From Paenibacillus sp. Soil750 (lineage in GTDB: Bacteria > Bacillota > Bacilli > Paenibacillales > NBRC-103111), in contig NZ_LMSD01000005.1 of assembly GCF_001428045.1 (NCBI RefSeq), positions 1-64,000 on the forward strand: a stretch of 64,000 nt of DNA. Reading direction: 5' to 3'. Numbering within the stretch: position 1 is the stretch's first letter; each line of letters opens with the position of its first letter. Under the pieces are notes generated by a model. That model searched no databases. It was not told the DNA's origin and was given only the letters and a program-made list of their open reading frames with translations. The translations under genes and the position numbers were made by a program. Positions 37,236 through 47,860 of this stretch are shown piece by piece.

Positions 37236-37385
37236 TTACACGGCTAGCGCATCTCGGTGATCTTCATCTTCCGGAATTTCGGTCAATCCGGCGTAAGATA
37301 GCTCTTTCTCTTGCCATGCTAGAAATCGGAATGGATCAATCCCCAATGCAGATACAATTTCTTGAAGCTCTAACGTCGGTTTCAT
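37236..37385 (-). CDS. 49-residue hypothetical protein
   Basis: A short frame begins at ATG 37385 with GGAGG 6 bases upstream and ends 25 bases before a clear terminator. The protein is acidic (KPTLELQEIVSALGIDPF at the start, EIPEDEDHRDALAV at the end) and has no membrane helix. The LQEIVSALGIDP segment looks like an amphipathic helix, as in small DNA- or protein-binding regulators. I do not recognise it. The ribosome site and terminator make a real gene likely. Confidence 0.6.
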   Translation of the reverse strand: MKPTLELQEIVSALGIDPFRFLAWQEKELSYAGLTEIPEDEDHRDALAV

Positions 37386-37596
37386 TATTTGCCTCCATTA
37401 CATGAATTAGATTAGAACTGCTATATCTCTCAATCATCAAGTCAATGGTTAAGGTAGAGGGAGATGTTCACTGTTACTTACTATTATTATAGGCCTACTT
37501 CTATCACTATTGATAGAGGGTTAAATTGTCGAAGCCTGTATCATTCAATTAAGTCTTAGCAAAATTTTAGGTATTTACGTCACTTGTAAAAAGAAA

Positions 37597-37636
37597 AAGC
37601 TTGAAATTGGCAAATGAAACACCCAATTTCAAGCTT
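37597..37636 (-). terminator. Rho-independent terminator after uvrA
   Basis: A perfect 14-base-pair stem (AAGCTTGAAATTGG with its complement, loop of 12) is followed on the minus strand by TTTCTTTTT. It lies 14 bases after the uvrA stop. Confidence 0.9.
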
Positions 37637-37649
37637 AATTGTTCGCTTT

Positions 37650-40532
37650 CTAGCTAACGGATCCTTCTAGGACCTCCATCCGCTTCGCATAGTCTTCTGA
37701 ACGCACGCGATCCCGCTCAAGGATCGGCTTCAAATATTGGCCGGTATAGGACCCGGCCACCTTCACGACATCCTCTGGCGTACCCGCCGCCACGATCAAG
37801 CCCCCGCGGTTACCACCTTCGGGTCCTAGATCGATGAGGTGGTCCGCCGTCTTGATGACATCGAGGTTATGCTCGATGACCAGTACCGTTTCACCGCTCT
37901 CCACGAGGCGGTGAAGGACCTTCAGGAGACGATCAATATCATGGATGTGAAGCCCCGTCGTGGGCTCATCCAGAATATAGATCGTCTTGCCTGTACTGCG
38001 GCGGTATAGTTCCGCCGCGAGCTTCACACGCTGGGCTTCGCCGCCTGACAGCGTGGTTGCTGGCTGGCCGAGGGTCATATAGCCCAGGCCGACATCCAGA
38101 AGTGTATTCAGCTTACGATGAATGCGCGGCAAGTTCTTAAAGAACTCGCAGCCGTCCTCAATTGTCATCTCTAACACTTCAGAAATGCTCTTGCCCTTGT
38201 ACTTCACTTCCATCGTCTCGCGGTTATAGCGTTTGCCTTTACAAATTTCGCAAGGCACGTAAACGTCCGGCAAGAAATGCATCTCGATCTTGATGATGCC
38301 ATCTCCACGACAAGCTTCACAACGGCCGCCTTTCACGTTAAAGCTAAAGCGTCCTTTCTTATAACCACGCACCTTCGCTTCGTTCGTATTCGCATAAACA
38401 TCACGGATATCATCGAATACACCTGTGTACGTTGCAGGATTGGAGCGCGGTGTGCGTCCAATTGGCGACTGATCAATATCGATAACTTTATCAATATGCT
38501 CTAATCCGACAATTTCTTTATGTTCGCCAGGTCGAACTTTCGCACCATTCAAATCGCGGGATAACGTCTTAAACAAAATTTCGTTAATCAAAGTACTCTT
38601 GCCTGACCCGGATACACCGGTCACGCAAGTGAATACCCCTAAAGGCACCTTAGCCGACACGTTTCGCAAGTTATTTTCTTTGGCGCCTTTCACTTCGATC
38701 CATTTGCCATTCGGCTTACGACGAACCGCAGGAATCGGAATGAACCGCTTGCCGCTCAAATACTGACCTGTTAAGGAATTCTCATCCTGCATCAGCTCTG
38801 TTGGTGTACCTTGGGCAATAACCTGCCCACCATGAATACCAGCCCCTGGACCAATATCTATGATATAATCAGCCGCCATCATCGTGTCTTCATCATGCTC
38901 GACAACGATCAACGTGTTGCCCAGATCACGCATATGCTCAAGTGTTTGAATCAATCGCGTGTTATCCCGTTGATGCAAACCGATACTCGGCTCATCGAGG
39001 ATGTACAGGACGCCCATCAGGCTCGAACCGATTTGCGTAGCCAATCGAATCCGTTGCGCCTCTCCACCTGATAATGTGCCTGCTGCGCGGTGCATCGTTA
39101 AATAATCAAGTCCAACGTTCACCAGAAAGCCTAGACGAGCTCTAATTTCCTTCAAGATCAAATTCGAAATCGTTAGCTCGCGCTCGTTCAGCTGTAGACC
39201 CTTAAACCATTCTTCCGCTTCTCCGATGGAAAGGGAAGTTGCGTGCGAGATGTTCTTACCGTTAATCGTTACGGCAAGCGTTTCAGGCTTTAAGCGGTGA
39301 CCTTTACATTTCGGACAAGGCTTCGTACTCATGTAGGTCTGAATATGCTCGCGAATACCCTCAGAGAAGGTATCTTTGAACCTGCGTTCCAAGTTGCGAA
39401 TGATGCCTTCAAATGGTACCAGCGCTTCTTTGGATGCACCCATATCATTCTCATAACGGAAACGGATTTTCTCGCCACCCGTCCCATACAAGATCACCTT
39501 CATTTGATCGCTGCTTATCTCAGATACAGGTACATTGCGTGGGATCTTGTAGTGTTCACACACAGCAGCAAGAAACTGCGGATAGTAGTTGGAAGTACTG
39601 CCCGCCCACGCTTCAAATGCACCCTCTTCAATCGTCAGCTTCATATCAGGAACAAGCAGATCCGGATCGACGATCATCTGACTGCCTAAGCCATCACAAT
39701 CTGGACAAGCACCGAATGGACTATTAAAGGAAAACATTCTCGGTGCAAGTTCTTCGACACTGAATCCACACTCTGGACATGCCAAGTTCTGGCTGAATAG
39801 CAGCTCTTCTTTCTCCATAACATCGACGATGACACGACCATTCGCCAACTTAAGCGCAGTTTCCAAGGAATCTGCCAAACGTGTCTGTACATCATCTTTG
39901 ACCACGATACGGTCAACGACCACATCAATGGTGTGTTTTTTATTTTTGTCGAGCTCAATTTTCTCGGAAAGGTCTACCGTTTCCCCGTTTACACGAACCC
40001 GCACAAATCCTTGCTTCTGAATATCCACGAATAGCTTCGTGTGCTCACCTTTGCGCCCTGAAATAAGCGGTGCTAGAATTTGAATCTTCGTACGTTCCGG
40101 GTACTCCATAATCCGGTCTACCATTTGTTCCACGGTTTGCGAAGTAATCTCGATACCATGGGTAGGACAGTGCGGCCGTCCAATACGAGCAAACAACAGC
40201 CTTAAATAATCGTATATCTCCGTTACGGTTCCAACCGTTGAACGTGGATTACGGCTTGTTGTCTTTTGGTCAATGGATATGGCTGGTGACAACCCTTCAA
40301 TGGAATCGACATCTGGTTTATCCATATTCCCAAGAAATTGACGCGCATAGGCAGACAATGACTCTACATAACGTCGCTGCCCTTCTGCATAAATCGTATC
40401 AAAGGCCAGCGATGATTTCCCCGATCCACTTAAGCCCGTGAGTACGACGAACTTATCACGTGGAATGGTGACATCAATATTTTTAAGATTGTGAGCTCTA
40501 GCTCCTTTAATAACGATCTGATCTCTAGACAC
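37650..40532 (-). CDS. uvrA: excinuclease ABC subunit A
   Basis: UvrA is the damage-recognising ATPase of nucleotide excision repair. All parts of the 960-residue family pattern are present: two ABC ATPase units with [12 protein letters not shown] and [10 protein letters not shown], signatures LSGGEAQR (twice), and zinc sites CPECG ... CPDC and CEAC ... CEIC. The start is GTG 40532 with GGAAGGG 6 bases upstream. It follows uvrB by 41 bases and shares its SOS-controlled promoter. Confidence 0.97.
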   Translation of the reverse strand: MSRDQIVIKGARAHNLKNIDVTIPRDKFVVLTGLSGSGKSSLAFDTIYAEGQRRYVESLSAYARQFLGNMDKPDVDSIEGLSPAISIDQKTTSRNPRSTVGTVTEIYDYLRLLFARIGRPHCPTHGIEITSQTVEQMVDRIMEYPERTKIQILAPLISGRKGEHTKLFVDIQKQGFVRVRVNGETVDLSEKIELDKNKKHTIDVVVDRIVVKDDVQTRLADSLETALKLANGRVIVDVMEKEELLFSQNLACPECGFSVEELAPRMFSFNSPFGACPDCDGLGSQMIVDPDLLVPDMKLTIEEGAFEAWAGSTSNYYPQFLAAVCEHYKIPRNVPVSEISSDQMKVILYGTGGEKIRFRYENDMGASKEALVPFEGIIRNLERRFKDTFSEGIREHIQTYMSTKPCPKCKGHRLKPETLAVTINGKNISHATSLSIGEAEEWFKGLQLNERELTISNLILKEIRARLGFLVNVGLDYLTMHRAAGTLSGGEAQRIRLATQIGSSLMGVLYILDEPSIGLHQRDNTRLIQTLEHMRDLGNTLIVVEHDEDTMMAADYIIDIGPGAGIHGGQVIAQGTPTELMQDENSLTGQYLSGKRFIPIPAVRRKPNGKWIEVKGAKENNLRNVSAKVPLGVFTCVTGVSGSGKSTLINEILFKTLSRDLNGAKVRPGEHKEIVGLEHIDKVIDIDQSPIGRTPRSNPATYTGVFDDIRDVYANTNEAKVRGYKKGRFSFNVKGGRCEACRGDGIIKIEMHFLPDVYVPCEICKGKRYNRETMEVKYKGKSISEVLEMTIEDGCEFFKNLPRIHRKLNTLLDVGLGYMTLGQPATTLSGGEAQRVKLAAELYRRSTGKTIYILDEPTTGLHIHDIDRLLKVLHRLVESGETVLVIEHNLDVIKTADHLIDLGPEGGNRGGLIVAAGTPEDVVKVAGSYTGQYLKPILERDRVRSEDYAKRMEVLEGSVS

Positions 40533-40573
40533 AGATACCCTTCCTCTCCTATGTGAAACTGAAACCCACTTAC

Positions 40574-42571
40574 TTAGGCGTCAGCTTTCATTTCCATAAT
40601 CGCGTCACGCAGCTGTGCTGCACGTTCGAACTGTAGGTTCTTCGCCGCCTCTTTCATCTCAACTTCTAAGCGCTCAATGAGGGATGCTCGATCTTTCTTC
40701 GACATCTTAGCACCCTTCACATCAGCCAGATAGTCGGATTTCTGTTCGGCAACCTTGGTTGCCTCGATCACATCGCGGATTTTCTTGGCAATCGTCTGTG
40801 GTGTGATACCCAATCGCTCATTGTTTGCTTCCTGTAGGGCGCGGCGTCGATTGGTCTCCGAGATCGCTTTCTCCATGGAATCAGTGATCTTATCTCCGTA
40901 CATGATGACTCGGCCATCTGAGTTCCGCGCTGCACGACCGATCGTTTGAATCAACGAACGCTCCGAACGCAGGAAGCCTTCCTTATCCGCATCTAGAATA
41001 GCGACCAGTGAAACCTCTGGCAAGTCGAGACCCTCTCTGAGGAGGTTGATCCCAATTAGCACATGGAAAGTCCCCAAGCGCAAGTCCCGTAAAATCTGCA
41101 TACGTTCAAACGTCTTAATATCCGAGTGCAAATAACGCACTTTAATACCAATTTCTTTAAAGTAATCCGTTAAATCCTCCGACATCTTCTTCGTTAAGGT
41201 GGTCACAAGTACGCGCTCATCTTTACGAACACGGTCTTGGATCTCGGCGATCAGATCATCAATTTGACCCTTGGTTGGTCGAACCTCAATAATTGGATCC
41301 AACAACCCTGTTGGCCGAATAATTTGTTGAATCATCGTAGGGCAATGTTCTAGCTCATAAGGTCCTGGCGTTGCTGATATATATAAAATCTGACTGACTT
41401 TCTCTTCGAATTCCTCGAAACGCAGCGGACGGTTATCCAATGCGGAAGGCAGCCTGAAGCCGTGATCGACTAAGACATCTTTCCGTGCTTTATCCCCATT
41501 AAACATCGCGCGAATTTGCGGTAACGTTACGTGGGACTCATCCACCATGAATAGCATGTCGTCTGGGAAATAATCCATCAACGTATACGGAGTTGCCCCT
41601 CGCTCACGGAATGTCAGTGGACCGGAGTAATTCTCGATACCTGAGCAGAAGCCCATCTCTTCCATCATTTCCATGTCGTAGCGCGTACGCTGCTCCAGTC
41701 GCTGTGCTTCCAGAAGCTTACCTTGCTCCCTCAACTCAGCCAACCGCTCCTCGAGCTCTTGACCAATGTTCACGAGCGCGCGTTTCATCGTATCCTCGCC
41801 TGTCACGAAGTGAGATGCCGGGAAAATCGCGATATGATCGCGCTGGCCAATAATTTCACCCGTTAGGACATTAATCTCCGTAATCCGCTCAATCTCATCC
41901 CCAAACAGCTCAACACGAACGGCATGCTCACTGTGCGAAGCTGGGAAAATCTCCACAACATCTCCACGCACACGGAACGTGCCGCGAACAAAGTTCATAT
42001 CATTGCGTTGATACTGGATATCCACTAGACGATGCAGGATTTCAGTTCGTGACTTCTCCATCCCTACTCGTAACGATAACAATAAATTACCGTACTCGAT
42101 TGGTGAACCCAAGCCGTAAATACACGACACGCTGGCAACAACAATGACGTCACGGCGTTCGAACAAGGAACTTGTCGCCGAGTGACGAAGTTTATCGATT
42201 TCTTCATTGATGCTGGAATCTTTCTCGATGTAGGTGTCGGAGGAGGCAATGTAGGCTTCGGGCTGGTAGTAGTCATAGTAACTAACGAAGTAGGAAACAG
42301 CATTATGAGGGAAAAACTCTTTGAACTCACTGCACAGTTGTGCGGCTAAGGTTTTATTGTGGGCAATAATCAAGGTTGGTCGGTTTAATTTCGCTATTAC
42401 TTGTGCAGCTGTGAACGTTTTACCTGTTCCCGTTGCACCGAGCAGCGTCTGATGCTTGTTGCCGGCTTGTATGCTCTGGACGATCTCCTCAATCGCTTGA
42501 GGCTGATCCCCTTGCGGAAGAAAATCGGATACAAGCTCAAATTTCTTAGAGCTCATGACAAGTTCACTCAT
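40574..42571 (-). CDS. uvrB: excinuclease ABC subunit B
   Basis: UvrB is the helicase-like subunit that verifies DNA damage and recruits UvrC. The 665 residues include [13 protein letters not shown] (Walker A), the beta-hairpin region [21 protein letters not shown], helicase motifs V and VI ([22 protein letters not shown]) and a C-terminal UVR domain ([22 protein letters not shown]). GAGGGTG stands before the ATG. It is the first gene of uvrBA, with a LexA-like box and promoter about 130-180 bases upstream. Confidence 0.97.
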   Translation of the reverse strand: MSELVMSSKKFELVSDFLPQGDQPQAIEEIVQSIQAGNKHQTLLGATGTGKTFTAAQVIAKLNRPTLIIAHNKTLAAQLCSEFKEFFPHNAVSYFVSYYDYYQPEAYIASSDTYIEKDSSINEEIDKLRHSATSSLFERRDVIVVASVSCIYGLGSPIEYGNLLLSLRVGMEKSRTEILHRLVDIQYQRNDMNFVRGTFRVRGDVVEIFPASHSEHAVRVELFGDEIERITEINVLTGEIIGQRDHIAIFPASHFVTGEDTMKRALVNIGQELEERLAELREQGKLLEAQRLEQRTRYDMEMMEEMGFCSGIENYSGPLTFRERGATPYTLMDYFPDDMLFMVDESHVTLPQIRAMFNGDKARKDVLVDHGFRLPSALDNRPLRFEEFEEKVSQILYISATPGPYELEHCPTMIQQIIRPTGLLDPIIEVRPTKGQIDDLIAEIQDRVRKDERVLVTTLTKKMSEDLTDYFKEIGIKVRYLHSDIKTFERMQILRDLRLGTFHVLIGINLLREGLDLPEVSLVAILDADKEGFLRSERSLIQTIGRAARNSDGRVIMYGDKITDSMEKAISETNRRRALQEANNERLGITPQTIAKKIRDVIEATKVAEQKSDYLADVKGAKMSKKDRASLIERLEVEMKEAAKNLQFERAAQLRDAIMEMKADA

Positions 42572-42615
42572 CCATTATCACCCTCATTGTCGAAATAAAT
42601 CGAACTTTTATCCTA

Positions 42616-42643
42616 TAAACTTTCCCATTCGACATTCCGATAT
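42616..42643 (+). promoter_or_regulatory. sigma-D type promoter of motAB
   Basis: TAAA (42616-42619) and TCCGATAT (42636-42643) are 16 bases apart, close to the sigma-D consensus TAAA-N15-GCCGATAT. It lies about 200 bases before motA and inside the uvrB leader on the other strand. Confidence 0.7.
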
Positions 42644-42701
42644 AGAAGTCTATGGAACTTTTTCGTACATATATGAAGGATTGCAATATCTATCCAACAT
42701 A

Positions 42702-42715
42702 AGAATGTTTGTTCT
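42702..42715 (-). promoter_or_regulatory. LexA (SOS) box of uvrBA
   Basis: On the minus strand AGAACAAACATTCT fits the Gram-positive SOS box CGAACRNRYGTTCG with mismatches at the outer bases and one inner base. It lies directly after the uvrB -10 box, a good place for repression. Confidence 0.65.
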
Positions 42716-42724
42716 CGTTTTTTC

Positions 42725-42753
42725 ATTATACTATTTTTGAACCATGGATGCAA
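42725..42753 (-). promoter_or_regulatory. sigma-A promoter of uvrBA
   Basis: On the minus strand TTGCAT (42748-42753) and TATAAT (42725-42730) are 17 bases apart, about 150 bases before uvrB. Confidence 0.75.
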
Positions 42754-42842
42754 ACAGCTTTATCTGTTTTAGCCTTATACAAGGCCGTTTTCCTGAGTTT
42801 TTGGACCCTATTCTTTTTATGATAATTAGGAGTGGTACAGTC

Positions 42843-43634
42843 ATGGATTTGACAACAGTATTAGGATTACTATTAGGACTTGTAGGTTTAATTGGCGGGT
42901 ACATGTGGGATGGGGGTCATATCAATTCGTTGATCATCCCCAGTGCGATGCTCATCGTTTTCGGCGGAACCTTCGGTGCAGTCGCCGTTAGTTTCCCTGG
43001 CTCTATTTTAGCCAAAATCCCTAAAGCACTCGGCATTGCCTTTATGCAAGTCAAACGAGATCCTGCAACAACTATTAATGAAATTGTCGATATGGCCTCT
43101 GTCGCTCGTAGAGAAGGCGTACTCGCCCTAGAGCAGCGCGCCCAGGAGCACGAGAACCCGTTCTTGAAGGACGGATTGCTCATGGTCGTAGACGGAACCG
43201 ATCCCGAGCTTACCCGACAAATTCTTGAGCTGGAAATGGACGCCATCGAACATCAAGTTAATAATATGTCGAAGGTATTCGAAGCTGGAGGCGGATATGC
43301 ACCAACAATGGGGATTATCGGTACGGTTATGGGACTTATTCACGTTCTTGGAAATCTAGAAGATCCTTCTTCCCTTGGCCCAGCGATTGCCGTTGCATTC
43401 ACAGCTACTCTCTATGGTGTTATGAGCGCCAACTTAGTTTATTTACCCATCGCTAACAAAATCAAAGTCCGTGGTAAAGAAATGGTCAATGAAATGGAAC
43501 TCATGTTAGAAGGCATCCTTGCCTTGCAAGCTGGTGAAAACCCGCAATTAATTAAGAAAAAACTGAACTCCTTCCTCCATGATAAATCGAAAAAAGCCGT
43601 AGAGGAGGATGACGTTAATGGCGAGGCGCGGTAA
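42843..43634 (+). CDS. motA: flagellar motor stator protein MotA/MotP
   Basis: MotA forms the ion channel of the flagellar stator with MotB. The 263 residues have four membrane helices, the cytoplasmic loop with SVARREGVLALE (the conserved basic and acidic residues that act on FliG) and the segment GYAPTMGIIGTVMGLI. AGGAG lies before ATG 42843; the frame from 42744 has no ribosome site. The last helices (ATLYGVMSANLVYLPIANKI) are closer to sodium-type MotP than to MotA of B. subtilis, so the coupling ion is uncertain. It overlaps motB by 17 bases. Confidence 0.88.
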   Translation: MDLTTVLGLLLGLVGLIGGYMWDGGHINSLIIPSAMLIVFGGTFGAVAVSFPGSILAKIPKALGIAFMQVKRDPATTINEIVDMASVARREGVLALEQRAQEHENPFLKDGLLMVVDGTDPELTRQILELEMDAIEHQVNNMSKVFEAGGGYAPTMGIIGTVMGLIHVLGNLEDPSSLGPAIAVAFTATLYGVMSANLVYLPIANKIKVRGKEMVNEMELMLEGILALQAGENPQLIKKKLNSFLHDKSKKAVEEDDVNGEAR

Positions 43635-44439
43635 GAAGCAAGAAGAGCATGTTAATCATGAAAGATGGCTCATTACTTACGCCGACTTAATTACGCTGCT
43701 GCTCGTATTTTTCATTATTATGTATGCGATGAGTAAAGTGGATGTTCAAAAGTATGCCGTTTTGGCGCAAGCCTTAAACCTACAATTCCAAAAAGCTGAC
43801 TCTGTCTTAGATAAAAACCATGGTATCAGCGGCTCGATGACCCCTAAGCAAGGGGACGCGGACAGCAAAGATAAGGATTTAACGCATCAGAATCAGGATG
43901 ATCAGAAAGAAGAGCATGACAAGACGAAGACGGAAGACAGCGAGAAAGAAAAGCGTGAGAAAGAGCTTCAAGATCTTCTGAAACAAGTACAAGCCTATAT
44001 TAAGGATCAAAATTTAGAGGCGCAGGTGTCTGCCAGTGATACAGAACGCGGTGTGGCGATCACGCTCAATGACTTATTCTTATTCGATTTGGGGAAAGCT
44101 GATCTCAAGGCGCCGTCCTTCCCGATTCTGCAAAAGCTGGCTTCGCTCTTCCCAACCTTGAAGAGTAAGGTTAGTATCGAAGGACATACAGACGATTTAC
44201 CCCTTGCACCAGGCTCTCCCTATAAGGATAACTGGGGATTATCGTTTGCCCGTTCCCTCTCTGTACTTCGCTATTTCAGCGATACGGCTAATCTGGATGA
44301 TCACAAATTCATTGCCACCGCTTATGCGGATACAATGCCCCAAGTGGCCAATTCAAGCGATGCGAATCGCAGCAAGAATCGGCGCGTGGAAATCATTGTC
44401 TTGCGGAACGATATTGCACCAACGACACCAGCCAAATAA
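43618..44439 (+). CDS. motB: flagellar motor stator protein MotB/MotS
   Basis: MotB anchors the stator to peptidoglycan and supplies the ion-binding aspartate. The 273 residues have a basic N-terminus (MARRGKKQEEH), one helix with Asp23 in ITYADLITLLLVFF, a charged Lys/Glu/Asp linker (about 80-125) and a C-terminal OmpA-like domain with IEGHTDDLP and NRSKNRRVEI. AGGAGG stands 8 bases before ATG 43618 inside motA, so the two are coupled. A hairpin terminator follows. Confidence 0.9.
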   Translation: MARRGKKQEEHVNHERWLITYADLITLLLVFFIIMYAMSKVDVQKYAVLAQALNLQFQKADSVLDKNHGISGSMTPKQGDADSKDKDLTHQNQDDQKEEHDKTKTEDSEKEKREKELQDLLKQVQAYIKDQNLEAQVSASDTERGVAITLNDLFLFDLGKADLKAPSFPILQKLASLFPTLKSKVSIEGHTDDLPLAPGSPYKDNWGLSFARSLSVLRYFSDTANLDDHKFIATAYADTMPQVANSSDANRSKNRRVEIIVLRNDIAPTTPAK

Positions 44440-44456
44440 TTCGTCCGGATGAATAG

Positions 44457-44490
44457 AAGCCCTATTTCCACGCTTGTGGAGGTAGGGCTT
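44457..44490 (+). terminator. Rho-independent terminator after motB
   Basis: AAGCCCTA and CCAC pair with GTGG and TAGGGCTT around a 4-base loop, followed by TGTTGTG; the T-run is short. Confidence 0.75.
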
Positions 44491-44496
44491 TGTTGT

Positions 44497-44541
44497 GTTC
44501 GTGGTTCGTGGTTCGTGGTTCTGGTTCTGGTTCTGGTTCTG
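44497..44541. repeat. simple tandem repeat of GTGGTTC and TGGTTC
   Basis: About three copies of a 7-base unit pass into four copies of a 6-base unit on the plus strand. Such tracts change length easily. An open frame on the minus strand (NQNQNQNHEP) is only a product of the repeat. Confidence 0.85.
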
Positions 44542-44635
44542 GGGGTTGTGATCATGCATTGCTTTGTACGTGCTTGATGTCCACGCATTGGCATGTCCAC
44601 GTCTCTGCCCGTGCCGCCAGTAGTACCTGTAAAAA

Positions 44636-44812
44636 CTCCAGTTATTTCGGCCATTCTCCCCTCCAAAATTAAAATAACTGGAAAACACGTAGCTAATTCC
44701 CCCCAATCCGCTCCTTCTGAGATAAATACGGAAATTTAACTGTAGGAAATCCATCTATTGTCCATTTCACGCCAAAACAAGCTAATTTAACTACATAAAA
44801 TCCAGCTATTCG
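44636..44812. repeat. array of AACTGGA/TCCAGCTA units
   Basis: Copies lie at 44636-44648 (reverse orientation), 44675-44700, 44736-44763 and 44786-44812. The last three anchors stand at 44679, 44741 and 44792, spaced 62 and 51 bases. No gene is seen in 44491-44850. Confidence 0.7.
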
Positions 44813-44850
44813 CCCTCAACCGCCACAGAACATAAAACAATCATAGATAG

Positions 44851-44901
44851 AAAAAAGAGCCATCCTCACCCGTAGTTTTCACTACACTGAGGACAACTCT
44901 T
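44851..44901 (-). terminator. Rho-independent terminator after minJ
   Basis: On the minus strand AAGAG, TCCTCA and GTAG segments pair with their complements, followed by TCTTTTTTC. It starts at the stop codon. Confidence 0.7.
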
Positions 44902-44902
44902 C

Positions 44903-46186
44903 TCATAATGACTTCGTTGTGTCATTCGGCAATAAACCCGTTAATTTGCTTCGCAGATAACTAAACAAGTGCATCGGACGCTGCTCCAAGAAATACAGCA
45001 CATCCTGATCCGGTGCCAGTAGGATGCCCAGCTGATGATGATCACCGTCAAAAATCCCCCGCTTCAGGAAGCGAACCTCCCCTTGACCATTCAAGACTTC
45101 CAGTCGGCAGAAAGCGGAGTTGAGCCCCATGGCTGCATGCAGATCCGTCTTTGTCTTAATTTTGTATCCATTGACTTTGTGGATGATCTCTCCGACGCTG
45201 ATTCCTAACTGCTGAGCTGGACTGTTCGGAACAACGGATAGCACCATAAGCCCGCGCTCGGAGTGGATGTAGAAGGGCGTCTGCTTCGCTTCTACCCATT
45301 GGCTGTAGAGCAGAAGCCCTTCATGAAGGGCTATGCTAAGGATCGCGACAAGCAGCACCAGTGGCGCCCAGTAGTGGGCAGCAACGGCTGTGCCTAGCAG
45401 AACGAGCCCGTACACATAGAGCAGCTTAGCGCTAAAGCGTGCCTGTCTCTTCGGCAGCTTCGAAATCGTCAGCTCTGTGAAGCCAATCATCGCTGGGAAT
45501 GCCAGCATCGTCCAGCCTGCGCTTAAATTAGAGGCAAACAACGTTTGCCACGGCAAGCCCAGCTCACTACCTCCAGCCATCGGCACTAGGAGAAACAGAG
45601 GGACTGGCCAGAAGCCCTGGAGCTGCTGCGCGCCAATCATTTGTCCGCGCTTCCCTTCCAGGAACAGAGGAGTCGCCATTCGCGCACCTTGGTAACCAAC
45701 GAGTACTCCCTCTAAGAGATGAAGCACGCCTACGATAACCAGCAGCGATGGGATATCTGCACTTGCAAGGGTCTCGAGAAACGTGTAAGACTCACGTAGA
45801 CTGTCTGCATTAGGAAACCAAGAGAAGATCACTTGGGCAATTCCTAGAATCCCTACTGCATAAGCTAAACATAGGAATCGTATACGGAATATCATCAGTA
45901 CGACGGTGATAATCCAAAGCACAATCACGACATTCAGTTGTATGTTTACTCCGACGAAAAGGAGTAGAATGGAGGCTCCTAGCCCACCTAACCAGCCCCA
46001 CAGCACTACGCGCCACGTTTCATTCAACAAGGAATGAAGCCGCGTGTGAAACAGCTTGCGTTCTAATTGGATTTGCTTCCTGTAATGTAACACGATAAAA
46101 ACAATGCCTATATAGTAGAAAGGATTCGTAAACAACTGCCCCACAGCCAGCAGCATTCTGTCCAATAATTGAAACCACACATCCAT
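44903..46186 (-). CDS. minJ: MinJ-like membrane protein with PDZ domain
   Basis: The protein has 427 residues: about eight membrane helices up to residue 300, then a PDZ domain (about 310-385, with GLMVLSVVPNSPAQQLGISVGEIIHKVNG). This is the plan of MinJ, which links DivIVA to MinCD and places the division site in B. subtilis. The position after ctpB and ftsEX matches the Bacillus order. AAGGAG lies 12 bases before the ATG. The PDZ and topology are clear; the MinJ name depends mostly on synteny. Confidence 0.75.
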   Translation of the reverse strand: MDVWFQLLDRMLLAVGQLFTNPFYYIGIVFIVLHYRKQIQLERKLFHTRLHSLLNETWRVVLWGWLGGLGASILLLFVGVNIQLNVVIVLWIITVVLMIFRIRFLCLAYAVGILGIAQVIFSWFPNADSLRESYTFLETLASADIPSLLVIVGVLHLLEGVLVGYQGARMATPLFLEGKRGQMIGAQQLQGFWPVPLFLLVPMAGGSELGLPWQTLFASNLSAGWTMLAFPAMIGFTELTISKLPKRQARFSAKLLYVYGLVLLGTAVAAHYWAPLVLLVAILSIALHEGLLLYSQWVEAKQTPFYIHSERGLMVLSVVPNSPAQQLGISVGEIIHKVNGYKIKTKTDLHAAMGLNSAFCRLEVLNGQGEVRFLKRGIFDGDHHQLGILLAPDQDVLYFLEQRPMHLFSYLRSKLTGLLPNDTTKSL

Positions 46187-46213
46187 ACGAATCTAGGCTC
46201 CTTGAAAAAGAAA

Positions 46214-46241
46214 TAGGAAGGCTGCCTAAGCAACCTTCCTA
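46214..46241 (-). terminator. Rho-independent terminator after ctpB
   Basis: TAGGAAGG pairs with CCTTCCTA around a 12-base loop, followed on the minus strand by TTTCTTTTTC. It separates ctpB from minJ. Confidence 0.75.
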
Positions 46242-46305
46242 CTCTATTTCGACTGTGAAAGCTTATTTCCTGCCGCCCCGTACAATTTCCATTAACTAAC
46301 GGTCA

Positions 46306-47769
46306 TTATTTCCCAAGCTGCTTCTGAATTTGAAAGACAGCTGCTTTCAATTGCGAGTCATTCTTCGGGTCACGAATTTGCGCTAAAATCGCTTTTTCGA
46401 TTTTGGCCGCTGTATCCGTATCAACTTCGCCGGTCACCGGCAAATCATTGGTCCGTTGGAACGCTTTAACCGCGAGAGCCGTTTTGTCGTTGAAATAGCC
46501 ATCTGTTCGCTCCGGATTGAAACCAATACCAGCCAGCATCAGCTGCAAATTCTTCACATCATCGCTGTTGTTGTCTAGTTTCAACACATCTTTCTTCGTA
46601 AGCGGTGCTGCTTTGAAATAGGCTGGTTGCTCGATCGGGATATCCGGTGTAATACCTTTTTTGTGAATCCAGTTGCCATTTGGCGTTAGCCACTTGTAGA
46701 CTGTCATCTTAATGTTGCTGCCATCGCCCATTTCCTTCTCGAACGTCACTTGAACCGTTCCTTTACCGTAGGACGTTTCACCAACAATCTTACTGCCTAC
46801 AGCTTCTTGGAATGCGCCTGCAAGGATCTCCGATGCGCTGGCGCTTCCTTTATTAATCAACACGGTAACTGGATAATTCTTACCTTTACCTGTAGAAGGT
46901 GTTGGCTCACGTTTGCCGTCCCGATTCTCTACTTGGAGAATGGAAGCCCCACTCTTCACGAATGGATTTACGATATCGACAACGACGTTCAGTAGACCGC
47001 CTGGATCATTACGAACATCGATGACGAGTCCCTTCATCCCTTTGGCCTCTAAGTTTTTCAACTCTTCAGCAAAACGAACTGCTGTGTTCGAGGAGAACTG
47101 ACGAATCTCGATTTTACCAATTTGATCCTGCATCATTTCACCATAGACCGTTTCAACGTCAATATTGTCTCGAACCACGATGACTTGAACCGGATCCCCT
47201 GTTCCTTGACGAAGTAAATCCAGCTTAGCTTGCGTGCCCTTCGGTCCGCGGATTTTCATGACGGCTTGATTCAAAGTAAGCCCGTCCAATTTGTCGCCAT
47301 TCACAGAAAGGACAACATCTTTGGATTGAATACCTGCTTTCTCCGCGGGTGAACCTTTAATCGGTGATACAATGACGAATTTACCATCCTCTAGCGATAC
47401 CTCAGCTCCGATGCCTTGGAAAGAGGACGTAATGCTCTCATCAAATTGTTTGGCTTCCTTCTGATCCATATAAACGGAAAAAGGATCCTCTAATGATTCC
47501 AACATCCCATTAATAGCTCCGTTGACCAATTGATCATGATCAGGCTGTTTCAAATATTTGCTTTCAATTAGCTGAAACGTTGTTGCGATCTTGCTTAAAT
47601 CCTTGCTTGAAAGACCAGACGAAGCAGATACTGAGGTAGCTGAACCTCCTGTTGATTGCTCCTTCTGCCCCCAAGTAAAGGAGGGATCTACAATCGTTAA
47701 TGTGACAATACTACTTGCAAACATGGCTAACAGAACAAATACAATGACCGTGCGACCTTTGAATTGCAA
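46306..47769 (-). CDS. ctpB: S41 C-terminal processing peptidase CtpB
   Basis: CtpB is a secreted, membrane-anchored serine protease that in B. subtilis cleaves SpoIVFA during sporulation. The 487 residues comprise an N-terminal helix (about 7-27), a PDZ domain (about 115-200), the S41 catalytic domain with Ser311 in KGSASASEI, Lys336 in YGKGTVQ and Gln340, and a C-terminal peptidoglycan-binding domain (about 400-460). The start is TTG 47769. It lies between the M23 peptidase gene and minJ and has its own terminator. Confidence 0.9.
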   Translation of the reverse strand: MQFKGRTVIVFVLLAMFASSIVTLTIVDPSFTWGQKEQSTGGSATSVSASSGLSSKDLSKIATTFQLIESKYLKQPDHDQLVNGAINGMLESLEDPFSVYMDQKEAKQFDESITSSFQGIGAEVSLEDGKFVIVSPIKGSPAEKAGIQSKDVVLSVNGDKLDGLTLNQAVMKIRGPKGTQAKLDLLRQGTGDPVQVIVVRDNIDVETVYGEMMQDQIGKIEIRQFSSNTAVRFAEELKNLEAKGMKGLVIDVRNDPGGLLNVVVDIVNPFVKSGASILQVENRDGKREPTPSTGKGKNYPVTVLINKGSASASEILAGAFQEAVGSKIVGETSYGKGTVQVTFEKEMGDGSNIKMTVYKWLTPNGNWIHKKGITPDIPIEQPAYFKAAPLTKKDVLKLDNNSDDVKNLQLMLAGIGFNPERTDGYFNDKTALAVKAFQRTNDLPVTGEVDTDTAAKIEKAILAQIRDPKNDSQLKAAVFQIQKQLGK

Positions 47770-47860
47770 AACCGATTCACCGCCTTTTTCCTAAAACCGA
47801 ATTTGAGTTGGCCTGTTTGTAGTATATGACAAGCCATACCCCTTTTATAACCAGTTTGTC

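Noticed and set aside
44353..44754. 133-residue protein on the minus strand
   Set aside because: It runs across the motB end, a terminator and a simple repeat that gives NQNQNQ; no gene signals are present.
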